Assembly: GCA_021234155.1 (NCBI GenBank)
Contig: JAJEKV010000146.1
Location: 372,001-436,000 of the forward strand
Length of the DNA: 64,000 nucleotides
Source: Isoetes taiwanensis
Taxonomy: Eukaryota > Streptophyta > Lycopodiopsida > Isoetales > Isoetaceae
Direction: 5' to 3'
How positions within the stretch are numbered: the first letter of the stretch is position 1; every line of letters starts with the position of its first letter. The notes below the pieces were generated by a model, which was not told the DNA's origin, did no database searches, and saw only the letters and a program-made list of their open reading frames with translations. Below, in pieces: positions 1-10,778 of the stretch. Made by a program: the position numbers and the translations under genes.

Positions 1-128
1 ATAGAGTGCCATGAAGGACGTCTTTCAGAAGCTGAAGAATTACTTCATAAGTTTTGAGCACTCTGTTTATGGCTGGGTAGCATTGCTTGATGCCTGCAAG
101 ATGCATGATAATAAGGAACTAGGGAAAT
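1..128 (+). pseudogene. PPR protein C-terminal remnant
   Basis: The first bases read RLSEAEELLHKF in frame 1. After a frameshift they continue as SVYGWVALLDACKMHDNKEL, ending in TGA near base 128. This is the pattern of the last PPR repeat and E motif of plant organelle RNA-editing PPR proteins (AEEL..M followed by W..LL.AC..H.N.ELG). A stop and a frameshift separate the two halves, so it is a remnant. The 5' part lies outside the window. An intact gene with a sequencing error cannot be excluded, but the missing linker between the halves argues against it. Confidence 0.5.
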
Positions 129-929
129 GAGTGCTTTCAATAAGGTTAGAAGAGAGGGTAAATCAGATTGAGATCCTTTTTCCACACCTGTCTTATTTTA
201 TGGCTGTCTTATTTTTATAAGACATCCTTTTGAGTTTCACGTCATTTATAAGACATGTCATATAAAATTTAGTTTTCCACTACTTTAATATGAGACATGT
301 CTTATTCAGATAAGACACGTCTTATATTCACAGTTTTCCACTATGCACAATAAGCAAAACCATAAACCATAAACATAAGCAAAACCATAACCATAACCAT
401 AAACAAAACCTTAAACCATGGTCTATGCACAAGGATTTTTCAATAATTTACATGACAATATGTACAATGATTTGGCATGACTTATGCGTAAGGATTCTAC
501 ATGAAGGGAATTACAAGGATTTCAAATGATTACCATGAGGTGCCATAGAAAGCCTAACCAAAAAATTTGGAAAGAACAGAAATTTGGAAGATATTGGAAT
601 TTTAAGAATTGGAAGCTATGTACATATTCACAAAAAAAAAATAGAAATATAAAAGAAAGAAAGACTCACTTCTGACTGGTGAAATGCTTTTGAATGCTTT
701 TGACTGGTGAATGCGAATGCTTTAGAAAGAAATGATTCTGACTGGTGAAATGCTTCAGAATGTTTATGACAAGAAAGCTTCAAAATGCTTCTGCCAGGGT
801 TGCTAAAATCTGATGAATTTGTTGCCTCTTTGTTAGCTTAGAAATAAGGATATCTGAAATCTGTTTTTTACTCTTTTTTTTGTTGCTCAGTTCGTGCTTA
901 GTACAGACGACTTGCTTCTGATCGGGCTT
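129..929. other. Non-coding, with clustered ATAAGACATGTCTTAT-like palindromes
   Basis: No credible gene. Bases 190-330 hold several degenerate copies of the palindromic motif ATAAGACATGTCTTAT, perhaps the end of an unidentified transposon. Bases 352-415 are an A-rich run of CCATAAAC-like words. The rest is AT-rich with no splice-consistent coding. Confidence 0.4.
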
Positions 930-1260
930 GAATAAACCTGAGAATCCGACCAATTACTTGAGAATCCAACCTGAGAAAACATCCGGCTTGAAACGACCTG
1001 AGAATCCGACATGTTTAAACGACCTGAGAATCCGACCTGCTTCAAACGAAGAATCCGACCTATTTAAATGATCTGAGAATCCGGCCTGCTTCAAACGACC
1101 TGTTAAAAGAAAGTAAGTTGAATGTCCGATCTGAGAAACCGACCTTTTTACAGAATCCGACCTGCTCTGCTTTTGAATCTGACCCTGCTTTTGAATCCGA
1201 CCTGCTTTGAAGCTTGAAGAACTGCTTTGAAGCTTGAAGAAAACTGATGAATCCGACCTA
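930..1260. repeat. Degenerate minisatellite (GAATCCGACCTG units)
   Basis: Units of about 20-40 bases built on CCTGAGAATCCGACCTGCTT repeat roughly a dozen times with substitutions and small indels. Open frames across it are products of the repeat, not genes. It lies about 680 bases upstream of the FCF2 start codon. Confidence 0.7.
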
Positions 1261-1938
1261 CATGGAGAATCCCACGTGTCACTTCTCATATTTGTTGGTG
1301 CAGTCGATTGTTGTTCCAGTTCCAATCGATTACAATTCTCAAGCCAGCCGATGATGTTTCAATTCCATCTAAGGCTGATTATCAACAGCTCTACTCTTCC
1401 CTTTATTTACGACAGCTTTGGATTGCGGCAAAGGAGGCAACTGATTGGTCATGATCTGCTGTCTTATTTTGTGGCGGAGAATTTTCCCCGGAAGAAAATA
1501 AGACTTTATAGTTGTACGGAAATGATTCAAGACATGTCCTAAAAGTTTTAGTAGAAAACCTATTGTGTCACATTTGCTTATTTGACCCAATCATATTGAG
1601 GTAAATTTATGACATCTAGGTCATTGAAAAAGGGCCTGAATACTCACTCACCTCACCGGAACCGAAGTGGCCCTAATTTTTTATTGCGATGTGGTAATCA
1701 TCCGACGTGGCATGGCTTCAATGGATCGCGTGGCAGAATGAAGCTTAACCTGCTTTTACGTCATCGAAAAACCTGATTAGGGTACCCTTGAACCCATCCT
1801 AGCCAGGCTTCTTGTGATCAAACAAATCTCCGTTTCGTCCAGACACAAGTGTGGCACATATTCCCAAGCTTAGAATTTTAGCCTCTTGGGCGGATTTTAG
1901 CCTCTTGGGCGGCCACCATTGTCCAATTTGTAGGAATA

Positions 1939-3613
1939 ATGGAGATGCAGCAGCAGAGCGGTGAAGATTTTGAAAAGCCAAACGAAAAGAGAGACGTCGA
2001 ACTTTCTGCAGGAAATAGCAACGATTCTACAGATGATGAAGATGAAGAAATTGCAGAGATGCTTCTTCACTCTTTACGCTCGCATCTCTGCCAATCAACA
2101 AGGTAAAGCCCAATAAATCCTTACACTTGCTTTTGAACATGTTTATGCTGCCTAAGCTGGAGTGGAAATCCATGTTTCTTGAGAATGTTTACATTAAATT
2201 TGTGCATGACTGTACTGCAGAGCTTGTCAAGAGGTTGTTCCATCCTTGGATGTTACCTGGTTACCAGATGCAAAGCTTCCAACAAACTTACAAGTGAAGT
2301 GTGGAAAGGAGATGAAGGCTGTACCCCCTCTCCATTCAGTAGATAGGCACTTGGTAGACGGACTGTTTGTACCTCCTAGAGATTCCCGTAAGCTAAACAA
2401 GCTCGCCAGAAGAGAAAGAAAAGACACAAGCGGAGATAAATGGTATCATCAGATCTAGTTCCTTTGAGGCATAATATTTATCTATTTTACGCAGATGTTG
2501 AATTGACTTTTATATGACCAGGTTCAATATGCCTGCACAGACAATCACACCTGAACTTAAAAGGGATCTTCAGTTACTGAAGGTATAAGCATTTCAGAAG
2601 ACAGCAGCTGGTCCATACGTATTACTAGTATTGAAACATTTAAATTTGTTCTTCACAGCTGAGGGGAGTGCTAGATCCTAAGCATCACTATAAGAAGACC
2701 GAAGAATCAAAACATATGCCAAAGTACTTCCAGGTAAGTGGCTCTTTTTTCTTTGTGTCCATCCAAACATATTCTTTGCATGACATGACATGACGGCTCA
2801 CTAAAGCGAAACAAGTTTGATTGACTAGATTGGTACTGTTATAGAAGGCCCAGCAGATTTTTACTCAGGAAGATTAACTCGAAAAGAGAGGAAGACATCA
2901 TTTGCTGATGAACTTCTTTCAGACGAAGCTCTGAATAAATTCAGGTGAGCATTTATTCTCAACAAATATGCCTTATCTAGAACTATTAGTAGAGGTAATA
3001 AGGACCAAAGGTACTTTCTACCTAGATTGGAAGGTTTCTTTTCTAGTCCTGGCATCTGGAACACAAGCAAAGGAGGCAAGAACCTATTTTTCTTGTTGGA
3101 TCTGTCTCCCAAGGCTTTCAATGAGGTGCTGCCACGCCTCAGGATCTGAGTGTCTTCTGCACTTTCCCTTGTAGTTTAAATCTTGTCTCTTGCCACCACT
3201 GCTTTGTCTGGCTCTGATTTTATCTTGAAGTTAGAGAGCAAGGTCTTAACCATAATGCGATATATCCTGATAACACCGCCTGGTTGAAAAGGTTCCAACT
3301 AGTCTTGTTATATGTTTAGACATATACAGCTAACAGGCTTAATTCCCAGCTACCTGAAGGAGCCCAAGATAATTATTTGTAATAGCCATGTATGTAAGAT
3401 AAGATATTGTCAGACTTTGAACACACTTTTATTATGAAGGTAATATTATAAGCACGATCAGTTTGAACTCCACATCCTTCAAAGTAAAACGCAGTGCTTA
3501 ACCTTAGCCTAATCTATATTTGCAGGAAGAGGAAATTCGCAGAGATACAGAAACAAAAGAGTGCTGGCAGGAAGAAATTTGTGAAAGGAAAGCAAAAATC
3601 ATCAAGAGGGTAG
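1939..3613 (+). CDS. FCF2: rRNA-processing protein Fcf2 (TdT-interacting factor 2 family)
   Basis: Fcf2 is a nucleolar factor needed for early pre-rRNA cleavage and 40S subunit assembly. Six exons can be read: 1939-2102, 2221-2442, 2522-2582, 2659-2733, 2829-2944 and 3526-3613. All use GT-AG introns and the phases agree, giving 726 nt or 241 residues. The N-terminal third is acidic (DSTDDEDEE). The Fcf2 core follows: WFNMPAQTITPELKRDLQLL, LDPKHHYKK, PKYFQIGTVIEGPADFYSGR and LTRKERK. It ends in a basic tail (RKRKFAEIQKQKSAGRKK). I chose the ATG at 1939 because it is the first in frame and is followed by the acidic leader typical of the family; the next Met is two codons on. Fcf2 proteins are usually 200-300 residues, so this looks complete. 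No promoter motif is assigned. Confidence 0.93.
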
Positions 3614-4897
3614 CTCTATTAGCAACTCAAAGCAGTTATCAGGTATGCACTTCAAGGCTCTCCCTTAACAATGATCTTTGTATCTTAAAGTTTCTTTTAT
3701 CAGGAAATTGCGTATACCAACAATGTCCTATTCGATATACAATGCCGTGAGCACATGCTTAAATCTTTGAAATTCGCACCAAATTGAGCAGTTTTGCAGT
3801 CAGAGACCGATAGCAGGTGTAGAGAATTTGAAGATTTTTGACAGGTTTTTTGAGGATGTTATTTTTGAGTCACATTAACACCTCAGGAATTATGGGCAAT
3901 GTTAATTCCACTACCAAATAGTCAGTGCATTAGAGTTCTATTTTAGCCTAGGAAAGGGCAAACTACAGCTTTATTTTGCTCAAATCCTGCTTGTACAAGT
4001 ACTTTTACTTTTAATAAACATTATAGCTTGACATTGGGCTGGTACCATATGCGTTCCAAACATGGTTCTTTTAATGTTTTTGTTTTGTCTTTTTTTTTTC
4101 TAGCACTTTTGCACAAACGCCCATCCAGGGTTTCGAGCATTCTGAGGTTATCCATGTTGCAGCCAGATGGGTTTTTTTAGCATGTGGTTGATGTTTTGGC
4201 CGTTGATTGGATCTATAGGCACGAAAAATAGAGAAATTAGAAGTTGGTTATGGGAGTGGGGGTGTTCTTATAGTCGGGATTTGGTAGTTTATTGTTAACA
4301 TCCCCTTTGATATAAGGGATTTTTCTTATAACATTTGCTCTTGTTTGTCGGTATCAATTCCTTCCGACTACCACTAACGGGGAAGGTATCCATTAACGCA
4401 GTCTTCTGGCACCTCACCAGAAGGATATTGGAGTCATTGCTTAATGATTATAGCTTCCCAAATGTTTAGGTAAACAATCATATCCAGTTTCTTGTGCAGA
4501 AGATTTGATCTCTTGGTGATCTGAAAATATTGGAGCACATTTTTCCCTAATACGGTATGTGCAACTCTTGGTTTCATGCATTCAGTTTCCATGCCTGCAC
4601 TTATGCCTTACTAATTAAGATACCTCTCTTGCTGCCCGTTTAACAAGCAGTTCCCTTTACCTAGAGGCAATGACCGATGCAGCACATTGCCACTTGTCTA
4701 CTTATACTATAGCCAGAGGGAACTGTTATTGGATAGTACTGTCTGAACAATGTCTGCTTGCCGTGAGTTTAGAGGGCATACTGAGCAGCAAATCCTTATA
4801 AATGAAATGCTAGGCCATACTGAGGAGAATACGCCTTTACAGGTACAACTGTACTTTATCTTACCTCATTGGAGTTACAGTGTGGCATAATGCTAAT
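3614..4897. other. FCF2 3' flank; possible orphan exon at 4750-4842
   Basis: Mostly AT-rich non-coding sequence. One stretch, 4750-4842, starts with ATG, is open for 31 codons (MSACREFRGHTEQQ...) and ends exactly at CAG/GTACAA, so it resembles a first exon. I do not recognise the peptide. It lies just upstream of the LINE and may belong to the broken KLCR locus or be chance. No other coding signal was found. Confidence 0.3.
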
Positions 4898-6890
4898 TCT
4901 TACGTAGACGTTAAAAAAACTTTGATACTGTTCCTCGGAACAGGTTGTTTCAGAGGCTCAAAATGTTGGGGCTTTCTCATGAGCTGATCTGGGCAGTGTT
5001 GACATTATACGAGAATGTAATAGGTAGAGTGAAAATAGATGGGCAGTTATCAGAGGAAGTTTTCAGTACAATTGGGGTTAAACAAGGGTGTCCCCTTTCT
5101 CCTACTTTATTTGGACTTTACATTGACGAGCTTGAAAACTTTGTTCAGTCATTAGGCGGAGAAGGCTCCATGCTTGCTCAGGAATGCATTCCCATTTTGC
5201 TTTATGCGGATGATGTGGTTCTAGTCTCACCATCTCCTCACGGGCTACAAAAACACTTGGCTGCCCTAGAAGCCTTTTGCAAAGATAGAGAACTGCAGGT
5301 AAATCTCTACAAGACCAAAGTGATGGTATTTAATACCTCTTGGAAAATTTGGAAAAATAATTCTTTTACTTTCCAAGGACAACCTGTAGAAATTGTTTCT
5401 ACGTACACCTACTTGGGTGTTGAGTTTGCGGGTCCTCTTTTCAGATTAAGGGAGGCTGGTCAGGCAAGGATTGCAAAAGGATATGCTTCTCTTGTACAGC
5501 TAGAAAAACAGTGCTACCAACTCGATTTCCAAGATGTTCATACAAAGCTCTTCCTGTTCGACATGTTGGTGAAGCCGGCAGCTTTATATGGTGCACAAAT
5601 ATGGGGAGTTGACCTACGAGCCGGTGACTGGGGTCAACTGGAGAGGCTCCAAATTTCTCTCCTTTCTAGAATGATTAGAAGCAAACATTCTGTACCCCAT
5701 GATATAATGCTTGCTGAATTTAATGCAAAACCTCTGAAGGTTGAAATTGCCTTTCAAACAGTGACTTATTTACATAAGTTACACCGTTTGGGACAGTCAC
5801 AAGGTCAAAAAAGACTTCCCTGGTTGCCATATGTGTCGTCTAAAGCATTGGCAGACCAAGGTAAGTGCTGTTGCTTCTCAAGGACATCTAAATTGTTCGA
5901 GGAGATGGGTTTCTCTATGGGAAATATCCCACCTTTTCAATACAGTATAATGGATGATAATCTGAATTTTACTCAGCAAGAAATCAATCAGCTTATACGC
6001 CATGACTTGGAATATCTTTATGTTTCAAATACATGGGTAAATCCCGTCAAAGATCTGCCTGCTAAAAAGAAATTCTATAAGGATAACTTCCGGATGGTTT
6101 CATAGGCCTGGATATTTAGATATTGATCTGCCGAATAAAGTGAGATACTCTATGGGGCAGTTTAGAGTGTCATCCCACCAGTTGGAGATTGAGGTTGGCA
6201 GGGCGAAAAACGTTAGTCGTGAGGATCGGAAGTGCCCAATGTGCGATCTAAACATGGTTGAGTCAGAAGAACATTTTATTTTTACCTGCCCAACCTACTA
6301 CATTATTAGAGGCAGATATCATTGTCTTTTTAGAGACCCCACATCTCTACGACAGCTGGTAGAATATTACGATCAGAAATGTGTGTCTCACTTTGTATAT
6401 GAGCTATCTCTAGACAGGAGAAATATTCTCAAACAAAAAAATCCAACGGGCCTGAAGCAAACAGAAATAACTAATTTCTTCTCATCTGAGTCAAAGGATG
6501 ATAAGATGATAGTGGACTCATCACAAAAGAGGAAGTATCCTGACCCTAAAGGGGTGACTTTGGCACTGTCTAAGAAGATAAAAAGATCAGCAGCCATGAA
6601 ACATAAAAAGTCTTTCCAGAAGAGGCCAAACATCAAGCATCAAAGCAAGCCAAGAAGGGGTATTATGAATTACTTTGCAGCAATCACAGGAACGAATGGG
6701 CTATCTCCATCAATCCCTACCTGATCAGATTTTTAGATTTTTAATTGTTAAACTCAATATTTTTGTTTCTATACTTTAGATAACAGGAGGGTTTTCCTCC
6801 TGGAGGTCTTGAACTCTGTTTGTGTTATGGTCTCATAGACCCTTCGGGTCTTACGTAGACGTTAATAAACCTTCCTTCCTTCCTTCCTTC
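4898..6890 (+). mobile_element. Non-LTR retrotransposon (LINE), 5'-truncated, CTTC-tailed
   Basis: The element begins within or just before reverse transcriptase motif A and runs through the C-terminal zinc knuckle. Its 3' end has a stem-loop (AGACCC-TTC-GGGTCT, 6836-6850), then TTACGTAGACGTTAATAAA and a (CTTC)n microsatellite near 6870-6890. There is no poly-A tail. The endonuclease domain and ORF1 are missing. The 5' border is uncertain: the 17-mer at 4898-4914 also occurs in the 3' tail. TGGCA occurs near both borders, too short to be a convincing target duplication. The element ends directly against a KLCR exon. Confidence 0.8.
4921..6724 (+). pseudogene. LINE ORF2 reverse transcriptase, frameshifted
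   Basis: This encodes the reverse transcriptase that would copy the element by target-primed reverse transcription. Visible motifs in order: FDTVPRNRLFQRL (motif A side), GVKQGCPLSPTLFGLYIDEL (motif B), LLYADDVVLVS (catalytic YADD) and STYTYLGVEF. After the RT comes a C-terminal zinc knuckle, CPMCDLNMVESEEHFIFTC. There are two lesions. A one-base shift near 4918 separates YVDVKK from FDTVPR. A TAG at 6103 is bypassed only by changing frame, after which the text resumes as RPGYLDIDLPNKVRYSMGQF. The last 60 residues are lysine-rich and of unknown role. The LINE clade is not assigned. Confidence 0.8.
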
Positions 6891-6893
6891 CTG

Positions 6894-7822
6894 GCAATAT
6901 CGAGGGCACTAGATATCCAGAAGAAAGCATTGGGAGATTTACATCCAGAAGTTGCAAATACATGCAGATACTTAGCAGAAGCACACATTCAGGACATTAT
7001 TACAATTGAATAACTGTTCTGCAGACAGGCATAACAAAATCTCTAAAGCTTCAAATATCAAATAGGAGTAGCCATTCTGTATTAATGATGACTCAGTGAT
7101 TTGGTGAAAGAATCCAGCAGTGCTGCCTATCAGGTTCTGTTATGACCGTTGAAGCACTTAAAGAACTTCCGGCATTGACAGAACCCTCCATGCAAGATTT
7201 TAGCACTTAAAGATGTATGTTAAATCTCCTCGTATTTATTATATGTATATTGAATTGGCATGCAACTTCTTCATATCAAAATTAGTCAAAATGAAGTAGT
7301 TAGGCATGCGTCTGGCATGACACATCAACTCAGGAAACTCATCTATTGCTTTAGGTTATGCAATTTGAAGAAGCAGAGGAACTTTCTGAACATGTCCCAA
7401 ACGCCTTTGTTGCTGCTAGTTCGTCAGGTTCTAAAACAGAAGTTGCAAAGCACTTGACAATTGCATCCATCTGTTGCATGTATGTAAGTCTGGGAGGGCT
7501 CTTTGTAAGAATGGGCAAGAAAAGTGAAGCAAAGGCCTGCTGGCAGAGGGCCTTACAACTTTATGGCAGCCATGAAGCTTGTCACACAGTTAATGACCTT
7601 ATAACACGATTAAGTGAAGCTGCATCTGTGCAAATCCATGCAATAGGCTTCTTAGAAAAAGCGCTTGAGTTCCTTGAGAAAATTCCAGGTGAACAGAATG
7701 CTACTATATGCATAGAAATTCAGATTGGTGTGTTGTACTATGAAATGCAAAAGTTCGAGGAATTGTTTCTGACATTTAAGAATGCAGTCACAGATAGGAA
7801 AACTTGGCTTTCATGTCTCTGA
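6894..7822 (+). pseudogene. KLCR: Kinesin light chain-related (KLCR) TPR protein, decayed
   Basis: KLCR/CMU proteins are plant TPR proteins of the cortical microtubule array. Two exon-like blocks survive. Block 6894-6992 reads ALDIQKKALGDLHPEVANTC and RYLAEAHIQ. Block 7355-7822 follows a CTTTAG acceptor and begins VMQFEEAEELSEHV. It then jumps to later TPRs (LFVRMGKKSEAKACWQRALQ, FLEKALEFLEKIPGEQNATI, IQIGVLYYEMQKFEE). The order matches the family, but about 100 residues seem missing after the first helix of block two. The donor expected after HIQ reads GA instead of GT. The frame stops after NAVTDRKTW, well short of the normal C terminus. No N-terminal exons were found. The LINE abuts the first block. 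Confidence 0.65.
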
Positions 7823-8785
7823 TTGCAGCCTAATGAAAGTCCCAGCATCAGCTTCATATTTGCCCTTTAGGGTGATTCAGAGTACCATTTTTCGAAGCAT
7901 AGCTTCGTTCTTTCTACTCCATGTCTTTCAATTCTGCTAGTAAAAGCATACTGCTCCTTTTCTTGCAGATTTTTGTGCAATGTCTTAATGGTTGCGAATT
8001 TTATGTTTGCAGGATTGCAACGATAGAACAGATCAACAAAGCATCTCCTAGGAATTTGCACAAGTTCCAAAATTCATAAGTTCAGAAAACGTTTTTGGGA
8101 GTTGCAAAGGTCATTTTCGGGACCACGCCTATGACCAGATGTTTGGTGCTTCAACTTCTTAGAAAAACATGTTGATATGTATCTTGCCTGAAATTATGGT
8201 GCGTCTTATTTTCGTCAATATATCAGCGGTATGCCCAATCAATGCCATAGATGTGCTGGAAATTTATTTGCTGTTTCATGATGCAGTAGATCTACAACAA
8301 GGTTCACAAATTATCTCACTTATATGGATATGGAACTCCTCCAAACCTTAGTCCATAAATGTGCTTCTAGGATACACATTATATGTCTCAAATGCCAGCA
8401 TGTGTTACGCGCCTACTGTTTCGAATAATTAGTGCCTGCTCTATTCCCACATCTGCAGCAGTTAATAGGCTTACTTTGAGCTATGCACATGATGGAACTG
8501 AAGTGCGTGCTTCATCTGTGATTGCAGATTAGTACATGCTCTTTGATCTTTTGTTTACAGGTTACCTTTGGGTCAAAAGATCTTTCAGTTATGAGATTAC
8601 GAGATGTTAAAAATACAATAGGTGATTATGCTGTGAAAGTGGCACTTCAACAAAAAGGCAGAAATAGTTGTCAAAATATGGAGTACCATTTCCAATCCTA
8701 AATTCATTGCCAATTCTTGTGCAGTAACCTTCATGCCATCAGCAAATGACCAATGTTATATACCCATAAAAACACCCAATATGTC
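7823..8785. other. Downstream flank of KLCR remnant, no gene seen
   Basis: Short open stretches only, without family resemblance or consistent splicing. It may include introns and degraded 3' exons of the KLCR locus. Nothing further can be supported. Confidence 0.3.
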
Positions 8786-9019
8786 TTAGGGTGGCTTCAC
8801 AGAGGCCGTTATGTTATGCTAAATTCTTAATATAACGGCAACATCATAACTGCGGGTTTCACTTCACACTGGTTGTTAGAGTAAAAGGTAGCATAACATA
8901 AACTGTTAAAGATTGCTTCAGACTGCATGACCTTGTTAGGTTAGATCAAAGATTAGCATAACAACGCTTCACACTGCAGAAAAATGCTTCACACTGCAGA
9001 ATGCTGTTAGGTTAGATTA

Positions 9020-9061
9020 GAAGATAGTATAACTATTGCCGAAGATAGTATAACTATTGCC
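9020..9061. repeat. Tandem duplication, 21 bp x2
   Basis: GAAGATAGTATAACTATTGC(C) occurs twice in direct succession with a 21-base period. It contains the inverted words ATAGT and ACTAT. Confidence 0.85.
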
Positions 9062-9296
9062 GATACTTCAAATAGATTGGAATTCAAAACGGCAAGTGGT
9101 TGAGCATAAAAAAGGACGATATTACAAGAAAAATGCAGATTTTGCAATCTTTGATGAGCAATCAGGGACGATTTTTATGCTGTCGAAAACAACCAGAAAA
9201 TAGTAAGGAATTCATCTTTCCTATTCAATGGAGCTATGCGCGCTGTAAAGCTGCCTGTAAACATCGATTCCTCTATCCAAGGACCACTGGAAATGA

Positions 9297-9364
9297 TTTG
9301 GGACTTTCCAAAACGCGATTTCCTGCAGGGTTTGGGACTTTCCAAAACGCGATTTCCTGCAGGG
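9297..9364. repeat. Perfect tandem duplication, 34 bp x2
   Basis: A 34-base unit beginning TTTGGGACTTTCCAAAACGC is present twice back to back with no differences seen, so the duplication is recent. Confidence 0.9.
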
Positions 9365-9532
9365 GTTAAGTTACGACGATGATTTTTAGGGCCAGTTATT
9401 GTTCTTAACCTGTATATCCAGTATGAAGCGCGGTTAAGAGGCACCATTTGCTTAACCAGTATGGTTAATTTTTAACCCCTTATTAATTTAGCATTTATCT
9501 TCACAACACTAATGTGAAGGCCAGTTAGCTAA

Positions 9533-9725
9533 GGGCCAGTGAATGCCTCAAATGTGTGAAAAGAGAACAGAATAGAATAGAATAGACAAAAAAGCGATTG
9601 TAAAATGACAATAAGTTGACTTCGAAGTGTCAATACGATGACAATAAAATGACAACGAGCTGACTTTAAAGTGATAATAAGATGACAAAAAAATGCCAAT
9701 AAGCTGACTAGTAACAAGGTAACAA
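9533..9725. repeat. Low-complexity AATAG run and ATGACAA-rich field
   Basis: A short AGAATAGAATAGAATAG run at about 9567-9586 is followed by degenerate units of 12-16 bases around AAATGACAATAAG and GCTGAC up to about 9710. Open frames here come from the repeat. The style resembles the TGACAAAAA field near 34.6-35.1 kb. Confidence 0.55.
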
Positions 9726-10479
9726 AACATTATTTCGAGAAGTCAAGGTATCATCAATCATCTTCTTGATCATCGTTGTTAAGTTCTAACATAGTAGTAT
9801 CAATCAGATGTCTGCGCCTGGGTACAACATGAACTACAATCCATCACGTTGGGCTAACAGGGTTTTCAAAAAAGAAAACTTGTTTAGGGTAAACAAATGG
9901 CGCATTCATTTTTTCAAGAACCTATGTTCAATCAATCTGGTAGAAACCCGAAGGATGTGATCTCATGGTCTGATTTCTGCCACTATAAATAACGTTGAAC
10001 CACTTTGCCTTCAAGATGGTTACATGAAATGAACAAAAGTCAACATCAATAATACTAGTAATTTGCCCAACATAATTAAGATCAACCGTAATAGGTTGTC
10101 GATCACGTTGACTGGCTTGACCTTTTTTTTTTTCAAATTGAGGACCAATTCCACAGTCATTTGTTAGTTGACCTTTGTCGACCTCTATAGTCCGAAGATA
10201 ATTTCCATAAGCCCACATTGAAGTGTGGAAATGAGCCTGCACTTTAAAGGATACGAGCATGCATTGGCAATAAATAGCGGCAGATAGGTATGTGCTTCAT
10301 GCACAAGCAGGGCAGCAGGCCGCAGACAGGGTTCAAGTTTGACAGGCACTCCCTAATTTTTCAATGACAGGCACTTTTTTTTTGGTCTTTCATATGACAG
10401 AATGTTGATCAATTTGAACCTTTCAACTGCCATACAAAAATTTTAATTGACAGAAGACCGTTTTTCAATTATAAACTTA
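9726..10479. other. Intergenic, no gene seen
   Basis: AT-rich sequence without a supported gene. The longest open frame (minus strand, 9928-10260) has no recognisable motif and includes a poly-lysine stretch from an A/T homopolymer. Confidence 0.3.
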
Positions 10480-10690
10480 GAATAGAATAGAATAGAATAT
10501 AATAGAATAGAATTTTGTTTTATCGTCCACGGAGACCAACTGGCCTATGGGACCCAAACAAAGAGAGAGCAGCAAGCGTATTACTGTCAGGATTAAAAAA
10601 CCCCTGCCCCGAAGGGTTTTCGAGGGAAAAACCTTAGTAGTAATAAGAATACTGGTATACTGTACAATCGTATATGACAATTCAATACTA
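10480..10690 (-). mobile_element. LINE 3' end with (ATTCT)n tail
   Basis: Read on the minus strand, this segment ends GGTCTCCGTGGACGATAAA, then AACAAA and an (ATTCT)n tract at about 10479-10515. The end resembles the tail of the 4.9-6.9 kb LINE (GGTCTTACGTAGACGTTAAT...). At the same position it carries a hairpin, GGCCA-GT-TGGTC with one wobble pair. No reverse transcriptase sequence is visible, so this is a strongly 5'-truncated copy or a SINE sharing the LINE tail. Confidence 0.55.
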
Positions 10691-10713
10691 TACCGGAGGT
10701 ACTAATATAAACA

Positions 10714-10778
10714 TACAAGAAATTTATTGCGGCGGCCTTGTATACAAGAAATTTATCGCGGCGGCCAAGGCCGCCGCG
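10714..10778. repeat. Duplicated unit ending in a GC-rich palindrome
   Basis: A unit beginning TACAAGAAATTTAT and ending GCGGCGGCC occurs twice. The second copy ends in an inverted repeat at 10757-10778, with arms CGCGGCGGCC and GGCCGCCGCG around AA. This is an abrupt CpG-rich island in AT-rich DNA, able to form a very stable hairpin. Confidence 0.8.

Larger units (their letters stand above)
8789..9529. mobile_element. Possible non-autonomous Harbinger-like element (MITE)
   Basis: The left end GGGTGGCTTCACA (8789) and the right end TGTGAAGGCCAGTTAGC (ending 9529) form an imperfect inverted repeat. They are flanked by TTA (8786-8788) and TAA (9530-9532), which resembles a PIF/Harbinger trinucleotide duplication. 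The inside has no coding capacity and repeats words such as CTTCACACTG and GTTAGGTTAGAT. It also holds two short tandem duplications. The TIR match is weak, so the borders are tentative. Confidence 0.35.

Noticed and set aside
352-415. Telomere-like CCATAAAC run
   Set aside because: Plant telomere units are CCCTAAA; this is an irregular A-rich run without a fixed 7-base period.
7867-8351. Short open frames downstream of the KLCR remnant
   Set aside because: No family resemblance and no consistent exon borders.
9300-9344. Two GGGACTTTCC words resembling NF-kB sites
   Set aside because: Plants have no NF-kB, and both words are simply copies within the 34-bp tandem duplication.
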